From Paraphoma chrysanthemicola (taxonomy: Eukaryota > Ascomycota > Dothideomycetes > Pleosporales > Phaeosphaeriaceae): DNA of 64,000 bases. The stretch is taken from assembly GCA_020744225.1 (NCBI GenBank), contig JAGMWG010000021.1:124001-188000 (forward strand), given 5' to 3'. The notes beneath the pieces are model-generated. The model was not told the origin of the DNA, ran no database searches, and was given only the letters and a program-made list of their open reading frames with translations. Of this stretch, positions 1-12,452 are shown in pieces (the first letter of the stretch is position 1; the number at the start of each line of letters is the position of its first letter). The translations under genes were made by a program, and so were the position numbers.

Positions 1-824
1 GTAGTACGAAAAAATATGAGAACATCTTCGTTCCCGTTGTTTAAAGGCTGCTCATTAGTGATGCCCTGGGTGGGAGATGACTGGATGGGGGCGTCGTCGC
101 TGCTCTAGTCGACTACATGGAGCACGAATGGCGCTGTACCGTGGTCGGCCCTCATTGTGAGTTTTGACGATACACGAGACCGACAGTGGCAGTAGTCCCT
201 GTTGTACTTGGGAAGCAATGGAGTCCGCAATTTGGGGCAAAAAGGAGGATTGGTTGAGGCGTGAGCAATCGCGCCTACTCAAACAAGAGCCAACCTGGAC
301 ATCTCACGCGGAACAGCGTGCTCTGCGCAGGCAGACAAACACACGACAGGACACAATTCAACCGTTTCCGAACTCCATGCAATACTGTTCGACAGCAATT
401 GAGCACCGCTGCCCCAGTAGCGATGGCAACTTCGGTGATCTGTAACTACGGCATTCTTGGGAATGAAAATCGTGCAGGGCAACCAAGAAATCTCGGGCCA
501 ATTGCATTTGTGGGTTTGAGCTTACGTCACAACCCTCATTCACAATTGTTTCCCGCTGCAAAGAGTGAGATTTGCAGACTGCCGTTGATAGCACATCTAA
601 GTACGAATGGTGATCAAGTCTAGAGGTACGGCAAGCGCATGCACACTTTAGGTGAGCGCTAGCGCGTCGGCACTCGGAATTCAAGCCACCAACTCCGTGT
701 CTGTCTTCGCAACTCCATAAACCCCATCCTCAGCACTAGCCACCTGCCTCCCAACTGTCTCGCCTGTTTACTTCTTTTTGGATGCTTTGTAGCCCATGTA
801 TATTCACATTCGCTCTCTTGCACG
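1..824. other. Intergenic, no supported gene
   Basis: Several overlapping short open frames on both strands show no domain, signal or splice structure that I recognise. The right part is presumably the promoter and leader of the Zn2Cys6 gene that starts at 825. Confidence 0.5.
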
Positions 825-3453
825 ATGGTCAGGGTAACTCAGCGCCAACGTTGCATATATGCCTACTAAGTTCTGTAGACAGGCAACTTGTTTCCGGCGC
901 GACTGCGGGCTTCGCATCAGGACAAGCGCCAAAACCCCAATTTCCGCCGTAACGGGAAGCTACAAGCATGTGAGCCGTGCAGAAAAGGCAAGCTGCGATG
1001 CGATCATATGATGCCAACATGCGGCCGGTACATAACATTCAGCACTTCTGCGAAGAGTGTATGCTAAGTACTCTCAGGTGTGCGAAGCGAAGCAAGCAAG
1101 AGCAATGCGTCTACCATCCCGCGCCCTTGACAAAGTCTGCGAATCCACAAGATACCGACTCTCCTGCTAGTAGCCCTCGTATCAACAGCTTCAGCACAGC
1201 TTACCACTCCACTATTGATGGCGCTGGAGTTCGTGACACGGTAGTGCCAGAGCCGAAACGTGTTAGATACAACGACGACTTTGAACCTAGCATTCCAACA
1301 GAAAATCTCCCAGTACTACCGGCATCCCCTGAGAGCGTTGAGGATCTTCGAAAACCGTTACCAGCTGCTAGCCTCCAGATGAATACACTCGGCTTCGATC
1401 AAGACACGAACTTCATGAGCCATTCCGCTGTGCTCTCCGAATACGAGCTCAAAGTCGGAATACAGTCGTTTGACGGACGTGCTACGTCCGCATCGACCGT
1501 GACGCCTGTGCAGATTGATCGAGGCGCTGCTGTACTCACACTCTTGAAGGATCTCTCCACCATCGAGAAATACATTGATAAGTAAGTGTTCCCCATCTCT
1601 ACACCTTCAGTATGTGTACTCCCCGAGTCATGCTACCTCACGAAGCCGTGAAATGGTGCTGTCATTGCTGCCGTGTTCGGATAATAGCCCCTGCTAACTT
1701 CGATTTTAGATGGTATTCATTCGCAGGAGGAATCGTCATCATTGAGCCTATGGTGAAGATCTGGCTTGACGGCCTCGGCTCAACATGGCGTAGATTTTTC
1801 GATTCCCAAAAGCCTGACGATCTGCGCCTTATGTCACAGAAACTATGCGAGAACACACTTACACCAGTCTCACAGACCCTGAAAAGACATACGACCCCTC
1901 GAGAGTTCTGTGCCAGTGCTACTGGACCATTTCTGAGGTGGGAGGTGGTAGGTATAATAGTCACCTTGGTCTCTCTTGTAGCGCAATCTCTGAAAGGTAA
2001 GTCAGGCATCGTGCGGCCACCCACTAGTTCGATAAGAGAGAGCATCAAGACTAACCTTCCCAGACGGCGATCCGATCTTCTGCTCCCATGACGATGCTCC
2101 GGTCGATCGGGCGGCACTTGCTCTCAAGATGCACAACGCGTCGGAAATGTGCGTCCAGTTTTGCGACGAGTTCGGAGTGCTCAATGACTTGTACCTATGG
2201 CTCCTTTATGAGAACACGATTGCGTACTGCTCAATGCGAACGAGAGGAAGTAAGTGACAGCGAGCAGCTTATTACATTCCGAGATCACATCTGCCATCAC
2301 ATGCCTAGTTTGACAGAACTTGCTGACACTGTTTTCAGGCTACGAAAATTCAAGGAAGCATGCAAACCTCGCCAATGCTCTTCTTAGCAGTAACCTGCAT
2401 CAAGAAATCAAAGTAGACGACCGCACGCCCTTTTTCATGTCAGAGCTCCGGAAGCGCCTCTTCACTTGTGCGTACGATAACGACAAGTATGCTGCGTCAT
2501 TTGGTGGTAGACCACCTAGATTGACGAGGCAATATTGCATTCTACAAATTCCGCTAGATCTGAGCGACGCGCAAATCATGTCACAAGGCAAAGATCTGGA
2601 AGATGCGCTTTACGATCTCGACGGACAGGGATGGAACCAGCATGGTGCAGTGCAGCGATCGACCTTCGCCCGCCTGTCTTCAATGAATGCCCTCATCACT
2701 GAAGAGATTCTGGAGATATCTCTGGGCAATAATCGCCAAGAGGACATTGTGCGACGTGCAGCGGATATCGAGTCACGAACGGACAAGCACTGGGATGAGC
2801 TACCGGACTTCCTTCGCATAGATATGAAGGATCCATGGAATCATCGACGTTCGCCGCTGGAGCTTCTTTTCCTTGCCTTCATTCGACTAAACCACCTTGA
2901 TCACCATTTCATGCTGCAACGTACGCTTAGCAAGAAGGTTAGCATGGAGTCGCAATCCCCGAACACAAAATTGGTAGCGGTGTGCAAAGAGATCTTCGAC
3001 TTTGTCGTACTATTGGTCGACAACAAAGATCATTTCCGGGACTTCCAAATCGATTTCGTCCAAATACTATTGAAGCATGGTATTCCTGCAGCTGCGGTGC
3101 TAGCAGTCGAATTACTGCATCAAGAGGAAAACCCCGCATCCATATCCGCAATAGCTCACCCATTACACCGTTCCGAGACTATTCAGAAGCTGTCGGTCTT
3201 TGTGTCGTGCCTGGGGACTGTAAGACCAGATGCCAGCGGCTACCAGAGCTGTGATCGAGGCCGCACCTTTCTGAAAAAGGTACTAGACATAGTTCTTGGA
3301 CCCGGGCCAGCATCTGTGAGCAGCTTTCAGAGCGCGACGGCAGACGACCCAATGTTCGGAGCCCCGCTACTCCAGCCCGCCAGTGACGGCGATTTTGTGC
3401 GGTGGCTGGAGGGCATGGACTGGAATCAAGACGGATACATCAACTTCAATTAG
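825..3453 (+). CDS. Zn(II)2Cys6 transcription factor, fungal-specific
   Basis: Six exons join into one frame of about 735 aa: 825-833, 921-1027, 1078-1581, 1710-1996, 2064-2249 and 2339-3453. The start gives MVR followed by a basic stretch and a binuclear zinc cluster, CEPCRKGKLRC then DHMMPTCGRC, spacing C-x2-C-x6-C-x6-C-x2-C-x8-C. An intron splits the arginine codon just before the fifth cysteine. The long C-terminal part from exon 4 onward, with WYSFAGGIVIIEP and SFGGRPPRLTR, resembles the middle homology region of fungal Zn2Cys6 regulators. It should act in the nucleus as a DNA-binding activator or repressor. The target pathway cannot be read from sequence; the hexose transporter downstream is only a neighbour. 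The first exon of nine bases is inferred from frame and splice sites and is the least certain part. Confidence 0.85.
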
Positions 3454-3887
3454 GACACTATTCCCATCACATCACGATGAAGACAGAGTTTCGCATTCGC
3501 TAAACGGACTGTCAAGATGGTCGTGATATGGCTCACGGATGTGCGGCATTACAGCCAATCACAACTACTTCAGAACGCCACGCAGCTGCTCCGCCACCAT
3601 CACGGCAGACGTCACGACTCTTTCGGCCGTAATAGCACCACACCAACGGCACAACTCCAGCATCTGACAACGTCGAGAGATTTCGCATAGATCGATCTTG
3701 CGATACGATTGACCCGAGTCTTACGTGCGCTTTTCAGTAGTTCACACAGGAAACTTCGTGGTTGGCGCAGCGCAAAGTTGCGGTATAAGAAGGTGAGGCC
3801 AATTTCCAAATAATCACTCTATCACTCGGCAACACCAAATCGTATCCATTCTGCACAGAATCATTTCAGTCCCAACTTATACTCACC
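3454..3887. other. Intergenic, 3' flank and short promoter
   Basis: No gene seen. A TATA-like tataag lies near 3784, about 100 bases before the start of the next small gene. Confidence 0.4.
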
Positions 3888-4491
3888 ATGTGCTGCAGCA
3901 AACGTAGAGAGCAGCGTCTTCTTCGACAAAAAGAACTCTCTACATCCGGCCTTCCCGTTGCACCTCGTCAACGCGGCTGCTGCGGTTCTCGAAAGCAGCA
4001 ACGACTCCTTCGAGAAGTCGAATTACACGGCGGAAACTCGCTTATTTCTCCTGAGATCACCGAGGTTCCAGAAAAGACCTCATTTCCGACTAGCCATCGC
4101 AGACCGTGCGGCACGATGGCTGGTTTATTAGTTATTGGCGTGGGGATGGGCGCTGAGAAGCTGGGACGCAAGATCTCTGAGAAGAGACTCGAGCGTAAGG
4201 AGAAGAAGGCTTTAGAGGTACGGCAAGTGATTTAATTCTAGTTGCTGATGCTAACATCGACGAAAGCAGCGCGAGGCTGTCTATGGCCATGCTGAGTCGT
4301 CGTCAGCGGGCGCAGTGCAGAATCCACGAGATGTACGGCCCGAACGACAGGTACGAAAGAGTGAAGAAGCAAGGCGTGAGCAGGATGGTGGTGAAAGACG
4401 GCGCAGTATGAGCTCAGAGAGGACACTCCTGCCTGATGACCCACCGCCGCGCTATGAAGAGGCTACGAGACAAGATCAGCGGCGCATTTAA
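3888..4491 (+). CDS. Small CC-repeat, glycine-rich, PPxY-motif protein
   Basis: Two exons, 3888-4217 and 4270-4491, give 183 aa after removal of a 52-nt intron. I do not recognise a named family. The N-terminus has two related 16-residue units, CCSKRREQRLLRQKEL and CCGSRKQQRLLREVEL, each opening with paired cysteines next to basic residues. The first pair directly follows the initiator Met and could be palmitoylated (inference). Residues about 76-92 are glycine-rich and hydrophobic (AGLLVIGVGMGAEKLG), followed by a basic Lys/Arg/Glu-rich helix. The second exon is charged and ends with DDPPPRYEEATR, which contains a PPxY motif of the kind bound by WW domains of Rsp5/Nedd4 ubiquitin ligases. 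A membrane-associated adaptor or ligase substrate is plausible but speculative. Confidence 0.6.
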
Positions 4492-5420
4492 TTCGTTGTC
4501 TTTTACTCTCTGTCATCTCATCCCAATTCATTCCGTTCACATTGTTTCGATTTGCTCTCTCAGGTCTCTCAGTTTGACTTTCACCGTCTTAGTCTCATAT
4601 CGCAAACCACGCGTAATTTCGCGTTCATATCATGTACTTCTGGGCTAATAGCCATCAAGCACGGCCCGGTCCGATGATATGATTCGTAGCATCTCTTAGC
4701 ACATGAGCTTCGTCCCAATTTGGTCCTGCAAACGGTTTCGGAAGAGATCCGAGAGGTCAGCAGGTCGTGATTCTACGTTGGTGTGGCGAACATCGTCATA
4801 ATGCTTTGTTTCAAACAAGAACGGTTCGCCGCATTAGGCAATTATCGTGGACTGCCGAATTTGTCTAGACTGAAGTTAACAGTCGCCTCATACACGGATT
4901 TCGTCGAGGTGTAATATCCGTGACGTGGTGTCCGTTTGCCTCGGGCAACTTGCGTTTGTCGAGTCACCAACACGTCGTTATGTTACACTTACAACCAAAC
5001 ACCAGGTTCGCTGTTCTTGCCACGCGATTCGTCTGTCGTGCGACAGGAAATCATAGCCCATTGGTAAAGCCCTCCGAGTATAGTTACGGCATCCGGACTC
5101 GGTTTCATTCCTGTGGTCCCAATCCGGCAATCACGGTCAACACGCTTTGTGTTCCACCCTCACTTTCACCTCGAGCAGCTCACGCGCACACAGGTGCCTG
5201 CCGTTCTCAGTGAGCAGTCGTCACAGCCACGATTCCCGCCCCACACATAATATAATCTCCTGCTGCCCTGCAAGGTTAAAAGTCTCACCCACTCCCATAA
5301 CTACACCTTCGCCTTTGCATTCCACAACCACGCTACACACGCACGCCCACTCAAGCACGATTGACCACGCGTGCGCCCCTGCATACACCAAAGCTTAACC
5401 AAAACAAGCTCCAATCCAAC
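4492..5420. promoter_or_regulatory. Long upstream region of the hexose transporter
   Basis: No gene seen in 929 bases. The stretch 5140-5420 is strongly C/CT-rich, typical of fungal promoter or leader DNA before highly expressed genes. An AT-rich taatataat near 5247 could serve as a TATA element. No operator is claimed. Confidence 0.4.
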
Positions 5421-7188
5421 ATGGCCCGCTGGGCTCCCTCGTCCGCCTCGCGCGGCGGCGCCCTTGGCCGTGTCGAGGCACCGGTCACTCTGCGTGGCTA
5501 CTTACTTTGTGTCTTTGCGGCTTTCGGCGGTATTCTCTTCGGTTACGATTCCGGCTACATCAATGGCGTCCTTGCCATGAACTTCTTCAAGCAGGAGTTT
5601 GGACGTAAGTACTCACTCGCGTGCTTAATGCGACTATCAAACCAGTGCTAACTTCAACCAGGTCCCTCCGACTCGCCCGAAGCCTTCAACGGCCGCATGT
5701 ACGCCACCTGGGAGCAGTCGCTGATTGTGTCCATCTTGTCCGCTGGTACTTTCTTCGGCGCGCTCTTCGCAGGTTCCCTCGCCGACTGGATTGGTCGTCG
5801 CTCCACCATCATCGCTGGCTGTGGCATCTTCTCCGTCGGTGTAATCCTCCAGGTCGCATCCACTACGGTATCTCTTCTCGTCCCTGGCCGCCTTATCGCG
5901 GGTGTCGGTGTCGGATTCGTATCGGCTATCATCATCCTCTACATGTCTGAGGTTGCTCCAAAGGGTGTCCGCGGAGTAAGTATTCTCTTCACCACAACGT
6001 CATGCCTCACACTGACTTTCCTAGGCCATCGTCTCTGGCTACCAATTCTGCATCACCATCGGCCTGCTCCTTGCCGCCGTTGTTGCGAATGCCACCAAGG
6101 ACATGAACAACTCTGGCTCCTACCGTATCACCATGTCTATCCAGTGGCTCTTCGCCATAATTCTCGGCGTCGGCTTATTCTTCCTGCCTGAATCACCTCG
6201 CTACTACGTCAAGAAGAACCGTCATGATGACGCTGCCCGTGCGCTCAGCACTCTCCGTGGCCAACCGACAGACTCTGCCTTTGTCAAAGACGAACTCGCG
6301 GAGCTTGTCGCAAACTACAAGCACGAGATGACCCACATGAAGGCCGGCTGGGCAGACTGCTTTAGCGGTGGATGGAAGCCATCTAGCAACCTACGTCGGG
6401 TTTTCCTTGGTGTCGCGCTGCAGATGTTCCAACAGTGGACCGGTGTCAACTTTATCTGTAAGTACTTCCTATACATAGACCGAAACATACACTAACAACG
6501 CATAGTCTATTACGGATCGACCTTCTTCCAGACCGTTGGCCTGAAGAACGCTTTTGTCATCTCTATGATCACCACTGCTGTCAACGTCGGCTCTACGCCC
6601 CTCTCTTTTTGGGCCATTGAGAAGCTGGGTCGTCGCGCACTCCTCATCTACGGCGCGCTCGGTATGCTGATCTGCGAGTTCCTTATCGCCATCATCGGCA
6701 CCGCCGCTGAGGGCAGCAAGGCCGCATCGACTTGCCTAATCGTCTTCACCTGCATCTACATCTTCTTCTTTGCAACCACCTGGGGTCCCGGCGCTTGGGT
6801 CCTGATCGGCGAGATCTTCCCGCTCCCCATCCGCGCCAAGGGCGTCGCTCTCTCTACCGCATCGAACTGGTTCTGGAACTTCGTCATTGGCTTCATCACC
6901 CCCTACATGGTCCGTCCCGAGTATGGTAACCTGAAGACTAAGGTCTTCTTCGTCTGGGGCGCTACGTGCACCGCGTGCGTCCTCTTTGCCTACTACTTCG
7001 TCCCTGAGACCAAGGGCCTCAGCTTAGAGCAGGTTGACCGCATGTTGGAAGAGACTTCGCCCCAGAAGTCTGCCAAGTGGGTTCCGCACTCAACCTATGC
7101 CGACCAGGCGGAGGTCAGTAGCATTGAGGCTGAAAAGGCGGGCGTCCGCCTCCCGTCTGCCGAGTTTCACGAGCATCGTGACGTCTAA
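5421..7188 (+). CDS. MFS sugar (hexose) transporter
   Basis: Four exons (5421-5604, 5662-5975, 6025-6457, 6506-7188) encode 537 aa, a normal length for the 12-TM sugar porter family. Signature motifs appear in order: GYDSGYINGV in TM1, the loop motif DWIGRR, PESPRYYVKK before the central loop, QQWTGVNFIFYYG in TM7 (split by the third intron), WGPGAWVLIGEIFPLPIR in TM10 and PETKGLSLEQVD after TM12. It should import glucose or a related hexose by proton symport at the plasma membrane. The cytoplasmic tail is short, so it is a transporter rather than a long-tailed sensor. The Met at 5421 is preferred because upstream in-frame Mets lie in the CT-rich leader. Substrate specificity cannot be set from sequence. 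Confidence 0.93.
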
Positions 7189-8353
7189 TCTCGTCGCTGC
7201 TTAGCGGGGCTGGTCATGACTTTCCTTTCTCTGGTTGGCAAAGTCTTATGGTGTAATTGGATTAGCATGGTGTCCCGGTATCAAGGTCTCATGTCGACGT
7301 TGAATCTGGCGTCGGCGCTAATAGTCACGGAGCAATCCCGTCGGTACATGTGTGTTGGACAAGCATTGTTTGCGACGGCATCACCTTGTCGAAGCATTAG
7401 CGCTTGTCATATCTGTCGCTACGACACGTCTCTAGCGCTCATACATATTGGCGTATACTTAGTAGCTTGCAAGTATTACAGACCATTTCCTTAATCCTTT
7501 GTGCCTTTGTTGTGTGATGACCAAGACGCAATGTTGGATGGCGCGCTGGAAACAACTGTGAAGAATACACAAAAGCCTGACAAGACTAGACGCTCCATTC
7601 ATTACAACGCACGATATTCGCGTGAAAGCAGTCTAAAAGTTCGACATGATAATGCGAACAGTGAAGAGTGCAACTTGGTTGAATAGGAACGCGCTAGCTG
7701 ACTAACCACCCTCGGCTCCACCTTCCACCTTCTGATCACCTTCTTCCTCTCTCTCCTCTGCCGTACCTTGATCCCAAACACCAAAAATCCACATTTTGAG
7801 CTTCCTTCAAACATTCTGTATGTACGACCCATCTCCTGTCCCCTGCTGCTCTGCAAGTTATATACAAATCCACAAGATGAACCCAATTACACTTGACCCG
7901 AATGCGCCTCTGTCCTGTTTACTAGTCTCGTGGTTCGCGCATGCAAGCCCGGACTCAGGATGGGGATAGAGGTGAGATGGCGAGACGAAGATAGCTCTGA
8001 TGGATGGCTTGATATGTGTTGTGGGGTGAAGATGACGTGTTTGTGAGATTGACGCTGACTCTGTGCAGGATGGCTTAGGTTGGACGGTGCTGGGCGTGTC
8101 AGGTCGCTGAGTATACGACGTACGAGATCTTGATAAGAAAGTATGCGAATCTTGCGAATCTAGATGTATCATATTGCTAGTAGATTATTATAGCCGCTTC
8201 TATCCTATCTGGAGTATCAAACGTGGTATCATTTCCCAAAAACGCCGCAAATATGCCGTCCAAACGCCTATCCCAGATGCCCAAGAGTATATACAGTGAA
8301 CCTCATCGCTAGCCCACATCAAAGTCATGCATCCTAGTCAGAATCTTGTCCGC
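7189..8353. other. Intergenic between convergent transporter and glycosyltransferase genes
   Basis: About 1.16 kb holding the 3' flanks of two converging genes. The short frames inside are composition-driven; I see no RNA gene or repeat. Confidence 0.45.
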
Positions 8354-9667
8354 TCACCCACTCGTCGCAGGCACCATGCCTTCCAGTATCGCCGGGACTG
8401 CATCTTCCTTGCCAGTCTCTTTTTCTTCTTCCTTCTCCTGCTTTTTGACCTCGCTCTGCATTCCCTCGGGCCCCGCATTCTCGCCTTCAACCTCGCCCTC
8501 TCGACTTTTCTCCGCCTCTTTGACCCAGACCCGCTCCTGCTCCCTCAGTAAATTGCGCTGCAACACCTGTCCCAAGAGCTGCATCACGCCAAAACTCGAC
8601 GCCGTCTTGGCCTGATCCTTGCCCAGGGTGTAGTGCCTCACGAAATTGCCGTTGCAATCCGATAAGGCGTCGTTGTACCCTGCTGCATCCTTCTTGAACC
8701 CTGGCCACCCGACCGCATCGTCGCATGGAATGCTAACAATCGTCTCAGGCGTGTTGTTGTAGTCGTAACGAATATATTCTGAAAAGGCGCGTTGTTCGTG
8801 GCTCCATTTCTCTTTCCATTGCGCGCAGCCCGGATACCGTTCCTCGCTTGTGCAGTCGCGCCATTTCTCGAGTAGATCCCGCGTGGTATTCGAGTTTTGC
8901 GCAACGACGAAACCCGTGTTCAACACGCGCAGACCCTTGCTGTCCACGCTGATGGACATGTTGCCGTGCTTTTCCTCTGTGTCCCACGGCAATGCCATGC
9001 TGGTATGCTTCTCGATGCCCCATTTGTTGAACATCCATTCGAGTGGCAGGTCGAGGTGTGCGACTGTCACGTCGGCGTCCATGGCGATGACGAAGTCGTA
9101 GTCATCGATGAGCTCGCGGAAGACGTGCGGCATAATCCATGTGTCGTGGTGGTCAGGGATGTGTTGCGCTTGGTAGAACTTGTAGTCGTAGCCGTGAATT
9201 ATGCTGTACATGTAGTGATTGATGATGGCATTGGAGACGAGGCCGCCACCGTGCATGTCGAGGTTTTCAAAATCAAGAGTGTCCGGATTGAGGATCTGGT
9301 TCTCGCCCGTGGGCACGCGCGTGTCGATGTCAACGATGAGGATCTTCTTGCCGAGGGGCTTGGGCCATATTGTTTGGTTCGCGACGAAGAATCGCCCCGT
9401 GGGGTCGCGATAGGATGGAACGGAGGGATCGTGTTTTATCGAGTCAAAGAGCGTTGTGATTGTGTCGCGTAGTGATGGCTTGGATGATCTGTGAGTTCTG
9501 TTAGAGGCAAGGACGACCCGCGACGTCTGTTGCATGTACCTGTACGGCGACTTTGCGATCCTCTCGTTAATGGCTGGCTCATCGTGCCGGAAGAAGAAAA
9601 ACGAGATCGAAACGAGCGATGCGAAGACGGCAAGTGCAAAGACGTAATATCGCTGAGCGGCCAGCAT
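8354..9667 (-). CDS. Type II membrane glycosyltransferase (GMA12/MNN10, GT34-like)
   Basis: The protein begins MLAAQRYYVF with one uncleaved hydrophobic segment (residues about 5-24), then a short stem and a GT-A type catalytic domain opening with KKILIVDIDTR. The sequence DYDFVIAMDADVTVAHLD contains the DxD metal/nucleotide-sugar motif. The overall order resembles fungal GMA12/MNN10-family enzymes, which act in the Golgi on glycoprotein glycans; assignment to GT34 is moderate. The last roughly 55 residues are a Glu/Lys-rich low-complexity tail. A 51-nt segment, 9489-9539, has GTACAT donor, CTAAC and CAG acceptor, lacks in-frame stops and is probably an intron; spliced length is 420 aa. An upstream in-frame start at 9706 would be non-ATG and precedes the anchor, so 9667 is preferred. 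Confidence 0.65.
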   Translation of the reverse strand: MLAAQRYYVFALAVFASLVSISFFFFRHDEPAINERIAKSPYRYMQQTSRVVLASNRTHRSSKPSLRDTITTLFDSIKHDPSVPSYRDPTGRFFVANQTIWPKPLGKKILIVDIDTRVPTGENQILNPDTLDFENLDMHGGGLVSNAIINHYMYSIIHGYDYKFYQAQHIPDHHDTWIMPHVFRELIDDYDFVIAMDADVTVAHLDLPLEWMFNKWGIEKHTSMALPWDTEEKHGNMSISVDSKGLRVLNTGFVVAQNSNTTRDLLEKWRDCTSEERYPGCAQWKEKWSHEQRAFSEYIRYDYNNTPETIVSIPCDDAVGWPGFKKDAAGYNDALSDCNGNFVRHYTLGKDQAKTASSFGVMQLLGQVLQRNLLREQERVWVKEAEKSREGEVEGENAGPEGMQSEVKKQEKEEEKETGKEDAVPAILEGMVPATSG

Positions 9668-10915
9668 TTTCACCGAGAACGAATGTAAGGAACAAAAAGA
9701 AGACAAGAAGTGAGGAATGCTCGAAAGAGGGGGTACAGGGCTGAAAAGATGGGTCGGCTGGAGGAGATCTTCAAAGACTTATTCGATAATTTTAGGATCA
9801 GACCAGACGCTAGACCGCACACTTCCGAAAGGTGGATGCGAAACGCGTCTTTTCACTGGCAGCTGAAGTCCAGTAACTGTAATGGACGACGCCTCCTCAC
9901 CCCGGACCCGCTTATCATGTTGAGCTGCGTTCGGGGGCGTGTGTTTGGCTCAGCATTCCAGCGAGCTTGTACCTGGCTAGCAGCATCGACGAACGCGTCG
10001 AGGGCTCAACTCTTCATGTTCTCTGCGCTTTTTGGCTTGATCACTTGCTGATGAAGAAGCTGCTCGTCATCACGGCGGAAAGTCGCTGAGATCACTGCTC
10101 AATTCCAGGATATGGTGGCTGGCTCCCGTAAGCACAGTAAAGCGTTGGGACTCGATACCCAAAAGATTCGACAGGGGCTCAGTGTGACGTCGGCTGCGAC
10201 GGCCGCTTGTGGAAATTGGGGTCACCGCTAGCTGCTGCAGGTTAGCGGGGCAAAGATAGCGATAATGGGACGGGGAGGCGTGCAGACGCGGTCGATCGCA
10301 ATTGGGCTGGGGGACGCGTTCCGGATGTTTGTGCTTCGGACAGAACATGCTGGGGCTTGCATGCAGGGGATTTCAACGGCCGCACTGTGTATATGAAGTG
10401 GCTAATGTCTGTCTTCATGTCTTCTTGACGACGTCGAGCTCGAGACATCACCAGAACGACGTCTTTTCCATGAGAGTGTCTGCCGCGTCGCGCCCGAGCC
10501 TTGGTCTTACTCGTCCATCCCGTCATCGATAACTCTTAACTGATGTGATGCGAATACGTCCCGAGGCCATGTTCAGGATTCCACCCAGGATCACCGCGGA
10601 GTCGAGAAGGCTGGCGAGTGTGCGTTTTTACAAGGTCTCGGCAAAAGAAGACTCTCCCCGCGTGAGCTTTGCCGTTTCGTTCCATCCTTGACTGATTAGG
10701 GTCATGTCGCTCAGCGCTGCGAAGAACACAATGGCAGCCATGGAGGGTAGAAGTTGCAATCAGTATCCACATTTATCACAGGAGGGAGGCACGGCCAATA
10801 TATAACACGGCCAAGGGTGTCGCGCCAACATGGCCGAGTATTTTAGAAGTAATCAAAGTAAATCATCCATCCTACATGAGGCAAGCGGCACGGCCTAACA
10901 TGTCAACCAACGCAA
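9668..10915. other. Intergenic, 3' of ATG17 and promoter of the glycosyltransferase
   Basis: About 1.25 kb with only spurious frames. A TATA-like tatataac lies near 10800. No RNA gene or repeat recognised. Confidence 0.4.
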
Positions 10916-12452
10916 CTACATCCTTCGCTTCACTCGCGTCAAAGCCCGCTCTACCACGTTTCTTCCGAGTTGCGGGATACTCTTCACGGCGCTCTCGTAC
11001 TCAGCCTCGTCTTGCGTGGCATCTTCCTCCTCGCCTGTGTGCGACGCAACAGCCTTTACCTCATACCGTCGCGGCGGGTCTCTCAATCCAGGCCAGATGT
11101 CTAGGGGTAAGAAATCGCCCTGCGCGAGTGCGAATTGTTCGCGAGCACGCTCGTCTTCTGCGTGCAGCCTGTCAAGCTCCTTCTGCGCTTCCTCAGCCTT
11201 TCTCTTAGCCTTCTCGTGTCTCCTCCGCCGCGACGATATCTCGACCAGCAATTCTGCATACGCTAGGTCGAATCGTTCGTAGAACTCCCGCTGGTTCTCC
11301 CACTCTTCGATTCCATTGAGTAAGGTAGGGCGGGTGTCGTCAAGCCACGACGCATGAAATGTCCGCGATGTGATGATGTGTGACTTGACCTCGCCTGTGA
11401 TCTGTGATATCATCTGTAATATGCTTGACAGTGCCGATGACTCGTTGCGGAGGTGGTTAATGTGGTTCTCGATCTGGCTGAGGAGAAAATCCATTTCCGA
11501 CCCTCGCTCCCGGATCTCCGTAACCACGTCGTCAACCTCGCGCGCATCGTTGACAAGGACGGCTACCATTTCTAGCCTCTCTTCCTCGCTCATCGGCTCT
11601 GGAGGAGCCGCGAACTCGTCACCCGAGTGTACTGGTGCGTCGCCGGTTGCCTGCGTCGCGGCTGCCGAGCCGCCTTCCGTATGTCGCAGCGCTGTGACGC
11701 AGAGATCATAGTGCTGTACGAGCGACTGGAATGCTTGTGCAGCTTCCTTGGCATGCGCCTCGAGGTCCTGGTACAAACTCGGTATGGGGCTGGGGTTGGA
11801 GGCACTGGCAGGCGTCACAGGCACGTTCTCAATGGACGAGTGTAGGTTGTCGAGCGCAGTATCAAACGCGTCGCTGCTATCATCCAGGATCGCGTGAGCT
11901 TCGTTGTATCGATCTATGCAGGCGCGCAGGGTGCCTTCGAGGCTCGACACAGTAGCGCTGTCGATGAAGTCGTAGAGGTGCTTCTGCGGCGTGTTCTCCG
12001 GCTGCAGGACTTGCTCGATAGGCGTTTCGCGGAGGACGGCAAGCGTCGAGTTCAGGCCCGTGAAGGAGGTGTCTACATCGTGCAGCAGTTGCTAACAGTT
12101 GTCAGCACAGTCATGCTGTTGATGCTGCGCAACGAACCTTGAACTCGACCGTGATCTCAGACTCGACCACATCGATCCCACGACGGACCGCCTCCAGCGC
12201 GTCTACCTGCTGCTCTACTATGTTGCGTATGGCCGTGTTCTTCGCAGCGAGGACTGCGTTCTCCTCGAGCAGTTCGCGTGCTGTGTTGACGATATCGGTT
12301 GCCCGCCATAGCACCGTCTGCGTGTTCAGGGATCGCTTGGATGCCACAAAGTGATTCACGAGATCTTCAAGAGTCTGAGGGCGATTTTGGTCAAACGAGC
12401 GTCTTGAGCCAGCGCTGCTCGTCGACGAAGCGGGAGACGGTGGAGAGGTCAT
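10916..12452 (-). CDS. atg17: Autophagy scaffold protein Atg17
   Basis: Two exons, 12138-12452 and 10916-12091, are joined over a 46-nt intron to give 496 aa, within the usual range for filamentous-fungal Atg17. The N-terminus has a Ser/Pro-rich start followed by LVNHFVASKRSLNTQTVLWR, the hallmark opening of the APG17 domain. The second exon holds PENTPQKHLYDFID and long amphipathic heptad-like helices such as EKAKRKAEEAQKELDRLHAE, consistent with the crescent-shaped coiled-coil dimer. Atg17 scaffolds the Atg1 kinase complex (with Atg13, Atg29, Atg31) at the phagophore assembly site in starvation-induced autophagy. The ATG at 12452 is chosen because the upstream extension has no ATG. The gene is head-to-head with sconB. 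Confidence 0.88.

Noticed and set aside
1..824. Overlapping short ORFs on both strands at the left edge
   Set aside because: Mutually antisense and without domains; likely noncoding.
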